Below, piece after piece: positions 5,813 through 7,898 of a stretch of DNA of 7,898 bases (position 1 is its first letter; each line of letters opens with the position of its first letter). The translations under genes and the position numbers were made by a program. Source of the DNA: Clostridiales bacterium (GTDB taxonomy: Bacteria > Bacillota > Clostridia > Oscillospirales > Acutalibacteraceae); assembly GCA_021200075.1 (NCBI GenBank), contig JAJQGZ010000171.1:1-7898 (forward strand), given 5' to 3'. A model generated the notes under the pieces. That model did no database searches and was not told the origin of the DNA. It saw only the letters and a program-made list of their open reading frames with translations.

Positions 5813-5936
5813 TACTCAGTCCTAACTAAAAGTTTACACACAATTAGAACTGTCACATAATACCTTCTATCAAAATATAGGAAGAAACTTATACAGTGAT
5901 AGAAACAGATTGTAAAATTTTAAATAGGACTGAGTA
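5813..5936. mobile_element. 124-bp MITE nested inside composite element A
   Basis: The ends TACTCAGTCCTA (5813-5824) and TAGGACTGAGTA (5925-5936) are perfect 12-bp inverted repeats, extendable to 23 matches in 26 (the inner part sharing TAAAA and TTTACA). GTAG flanks both sides (5809-5812 and 5937-5940), as a 4-bp target duplication would. An inner inverted pair TTCTATCA (5865-5872) / TGATAGAA (5897-5904) suggests the whole element can fold into a hairpin. It has no coding capacity. The uninterrupted version of the insertion site is present at the other copy (7829-7833). I cannot assign it to an IS family by eye. Confidence 0.8.
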
Positions 5937-5969
5937 GTAGGGGCGGATATCGTCCACCCGAAAAATAAT

Positions 5970-5997
5970 AAGAACCTCCCTGTTTGAGGAGGTTCTT
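5970..5997 (-). terminator. intrinsic terminator of the LCP gene (possibly bidirectional)
   Basis: AAGAACCTCC and GGAGGTTCTT form a perfect 10-bp stem with an 8-nt loop, followed on the minus strand by ATTATTTTT. It sits 31 bp past the LCP stop codon. The plus strand also ends in a T-rich run (TTATTAT), so it may stop readthrough coming from the left as well. Confidence 0.87.
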
Positions 5998-6028
5998 TTA
6001 TTATACTTATATTAGATTATTAAACTAA

Positions 6029-7636
6029 TCAGACACCAAGGGATATATAATCCGCCCTGTTTTCGTTCAGAGTGATATTCGACTTGCCGTAAATCTGCAT
6101 TTGAAGATTATATGCGTCCTCCGGAATATCGGAAAGCCATATCCAGTTACCGTAGCAAACAGAAAATTTCTTGCCGCCGCTGCGGTTTTCCTCGCTCGGG
6201 AGATTATCCGTAACAATCTCAAAGCTCAGCCAGCCGTCTTTCAAAGCGGTATTGCCTATTTCGATAAGCTCGCTCTTGCTGTAACCGGTGTAGACATAGT
6301 CAACAAGATTTGCCACCGTCTTTGCAATATCTATTGTCCCTGCGGACTTCATTTCCTTGAATATTGCCATAAGTACGGTTTTCTGCCTGTCGGCTCTGTT
6401 GACATCGGAATCTATTTTCCTGATTCTGCAATATGCAAGCGCCTGTTCGCCGGTCAGCTCCATTGTACCCTCTGTGCCCTCAAAGGTCTGGGTAATGGTG
6501 ACACCGCCGTAACGCTTCGGGTGATTGTTTATCTCCGCAATTTCCACAGATGTTATATCTATTGATATGCCGCCGAGTGAATCAATAATTTTCGGGAAGC
6601 TTGCAAAGTTTACAACCGCATAGTTGTTGATAACCATTTTATAATATCTTTCAAGAGTGGTGATATAGGTTTTCATTCCGCCGTTTGATGCGGATTCGTT
6701 TATCTTTCCGTAAGTTTCCGCTCCGTCAACCTCATAGTAAACATATAAATCTCTGAGGATTGAAGTAAGCGTTATTTCCTGCGTGTCGATATTAATACTG
6801 CAAATTATTGCACTGTCGGCTCTTGAAGCGTCGGAGATGTCCTCGTCCCTGGTGTCCTCGCCGATAAGCAAAATGTTAAGAACATGGGTGGAGCTTACCG
6901 GGTCGCCGTTTTCGTACCACTGCTTGAGGTAATCCTGATAGCCTGCAATCTGGTCGGCTGACATTTCCTCAATAGTGGGGAAATCCTCCTGCAAAAAGTC
7001 CATACCGTCATAGTATGTTACCGCCTCGTAAGGATCGTCCTCGCCGGTATCGGTTACCTTATTAAGCATATCGTTGGCATAGATAAATGCAAACACTCCT
7101 GCGCCGATTATCAAAACAACAAGAACTGTGATAACGCTTATCATAACTTTGCCCTTTTTTGTTTTGAAAAACTTAACTTTTTCGCCGTTTTCTTCCTGCT
7201 CGGCAAGCTCTCTTTCGTCAGCAAGGGTAAGCAGGTCTACCATTTCGTCGTCTTTTGCGTCGTCCTCGGCTTGAGGTGCTTCGCTCTCGTCGGTATCGGC
7301 GGCTTCGTCGGCAGGGGATTCTTCCGCGTCCGCTTCTTCTGATTCATCAGCTTGAGCTTCGGTTTTTTCCGTTTCATCTGTATCCGCTTCGGTTTCTTCC
7401 TCGGTTTTAAGAGAAAGACGCTCCTCCTCCGGCTCGACTTCACGCTCATCTTCATTTTTGTAAGCGTTCTCGTCTTCCAATACAAAGGCTTCGTCGTCGG
7501 TTTCATTTGTTGTTTCGTTTGCGGTTTCGTTTTGAGCAGGTGCCGAGCCGTCTTTTTTAATTTCGGCTTCGTTTTCCTCTCTGCGTTTTTTTACTTCTGA
7601 AAGAATATCGTCTATACTGTAATCTTCTTTCTCCAC
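6029..7636 (-). CDS. LytR-CpsA-Psr (LCP) family cell-envelope protein
   Basis: A 535-residue, single-pass membrane protein of the LCP family, whose members transfer teichoic acids, capsule or other undecaprenyl-linked glycopolymers onto peptidoglycan outside the membrane. A long cytoplasmic N-terminus, extremely rich in Glu and Asp at about residues 20-155, precedes one membrane segment at about 164-187 (VMISVITVLVVLIIGAGVF) after a Lys-rich stretch. The LCP domain begins at about 252 with NILLIGEDTR. It continues with RADSAI, ILRD (where PRD is usual), GKIN and NGG. The motif YCRIRKIDSDVNRADRQ, at about 402-418, holds the conserved arginines. A 115-residue C-terminal part follows. I chose the GTG at 7636 because AGGAG lies 8 nt upstream; a GTG at 7645 directly abuts that site. 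It is monocistronic, with a terminator at 5970-5997. The glycopolymer is unknown. Confidence 0.93.
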   Translation of the reverse strand: MEKEDYSIDDILSEVKKRREENEAEIKKDGSAPAQNETANETTNETDDEAFVLEDENAYKNEDEREVEPEEERLSLKTEEETEADTDETEKTEAQADESEEADAEESPADEAADTDESEAPQAEDDAKDDEMVDLLTLADERELAEQEENGEKVKFFKTKKGKVMISVITVLVVLIIGAGVFAFIYANDMLNKVTDTGEDDPYEAVTYYDGMDFLQEDFPTIEEMSADQIAGYQDYLKQWYENGDPVSSTHVLNILLIGEDTRDEDISDASRADSAIICSINIDTQEITLTSILRDLYVYYEVDGAETYGKINESASNGGMKTYITTLERYYKMVINNYAVVNFASFPKIIDSLGGISIDITSVEIAEINNHPKRYGGVTITQTFEGTEGTMELTGEQALAYCRIRKIDSDVNRADRQKTVLMAIFKEMKSAGTIDIAKTVANLVDYVYTGYSKSELIEIGNTALKDGWLSFEIVTDNLPSEENRSGGKKFSVCYGNWIWLSDIPEDAYNLQMQIYGKSNITLNENRADYISLGV

Positions 7637-7808
7637 AGACTCCACTCCTCTTTATCTTAAAATCTTGTGTAATTATATATCACTTAAAGTAAAATTACTA
7701 TAGATAAAATGTAAAAACATTGTTTTTTAATTGTTAATAGACTTTTGTGTGGGTTTTTGTCGGAATAAAATATGTAATAACAGCCAAGTATCACATAGCC
7801 AACCGAGG
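7637..7808. other. noncoding upstream region of the LCP gene
   Basis: This AT-rich stretch holds the ribosome binding site AGAGGAG (7651-7645). On the minus strand there is a TATAAT-like box about 20 bases farther upstream, without a convincing -35 partner. A small hairpin AATGTAAAAACATT lies near 7708-7721. No gene, tRNA or further repeat is seen. Confidence 0.5.
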
Positions 7809-7809
7809 C

Positions 7810-7828
7810 GGGCGGATAATATCCGCCC
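7810..7828. repeat. perfect palindrome GGGCGGAT-AAT-ATCCGCCC
   Basis: The 8-bp arms are identical to those of 5695-5713 and differ only in the 3-nt centre. This is the terminal palindrome of copy B. Confidence 0.75.
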
Positions 7829-7829
7829 C

Positions 7830-7898
7830 CTACATCAGTACAATAAATGACATCAATATATATGCCGACATTGTTAATGACATAATGTTCTTACATCA
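7830..7898 (-). repeat. 69-bp repeat, right copy, inverted relative to 5744-5812
   Basis: 64 of 69 bases match the left copy. It runs to the last base of the window, so its full extent is unknown. Confidence 0.92.

Larger units (their letters stand above)
5694..5960. mobile_element. MITE-like composite element with palindromic terminal inverted repeats, copy A
   Basis: The ends at 5694-5717 and 5937-5960 are inverted repeats matching at 22 of 24 positions. Each is itself a hairpin of the form GGGCGGAT-N3-ATCCGCCC plus CTAC/GTAG. Between them are 26 unique bases, a 69-bp segment (5744-5812) that recurs inverted at 7830-7898, and an inserted second element (5813-5936). Without that insertion and its target duplication the element would be about 139 bp. 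There is no open reading frame of note, so it would need a transposase from elsewhere. Clear target duplications around the outer ends are not visible. It lies between the phosphatase gene and the terminator of the LCP gene. Confidence 0.68.
7809..7898 (-). mobile_element. composite palindrome-ended element, copy B (cut by the window end)
   Basis: Read on the minus strand from the window end, it runs TGATGTAAGAACATTATGTC... through the 69-bp repeat (7898-7830), then continues without interruption into GGGG and the palindrome GGGCGGAT-N3-ATCCGCCC (7828-7810). This is the same order as copy A once A's MITE is removed. The remaining end would lie outside the window. Confidence 0.75.

Noticed and set aside
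7352..7600. plus-strand open frame rich in Phe and Val opposite the acidic LCP region
   Set aside because: Its composition is explained as the complement of Glu/Asp/Lys codons; there is no ribosome binding site and no family similarity.

Overview
The window looks like a chromosomal segment of a low-to-mid GC Gram-positive bacterium of the class Clostridia, probably in the Ruminococcaceae/Oscillospiraceae range. This rests on the rpmH-rnpA-yidD-yidC-jag order, AGGAGG-type ribosome binding sites, GTG/TTG starts, an Oxa1-type YidC and a LytR-CpsA-Psr (LCP) cell-envelope protein. The taxonomic placement is an inference from gene content and style, not from a search.

Region 1 (about 145-3227, minus strand) is the conserved ribosome/RNase P/membrane-insertase operon. 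A strong sigma-A promoter (TTGACA-18-TATAAT at 3227-3198) reads into a roughly 135-nt leader with hairpins, then rpmH (L34), rnpA (RNase P protein), yidD, yidC and jag (khpB). rpmH at 2921-3055 is short and easily missed but is clear. dnaA, the usual neighbour upstream of rpmH, is absent and no DnaA boxes are visible. mnmE does not follow jag within the 144 bases available.

Region 2 (3245-4214) starts with a divergent promoter driving a 5'-methylthioadenosine/S-adenosylhomocysteine nucleosidase-like gene. It is followed by 172 noncoding bases holding two palindromic elements and a short direct repeat.

Region 3 (4215-5649) is a divergent pair: an XRE-family regulator (minus) and a histidine-phosphatase-superfamily enzyme (plus). 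They share a 150-bp control region with a perfect 10-bp inverted repeat that brackets the regulator's own promoter, plus several further ATTTGT half-sites. Autoregulation and co-control of the phosphatase are plausible.

Region 4 (5650-7898) holds one minus-strand LCP gene with an unusually long acidic cytoplasmic N-terminus and a strong terminator. It is flanked by two inverted copies of a small non-coding repeat element. The left copy has 24-bp terminal inverted repeats, themselves palindromic (GGGCGGAT-N3-ATCCGCCC), and is split by a second, unrelated 124-bp MITE with its own inverted ends and a GTAG target duplication. The right copy, cut by the window end, preserves the uninterrupted target site. 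This nested-insertion structure is the most interesting thing in the window. I see no new enzymatic or defence system.
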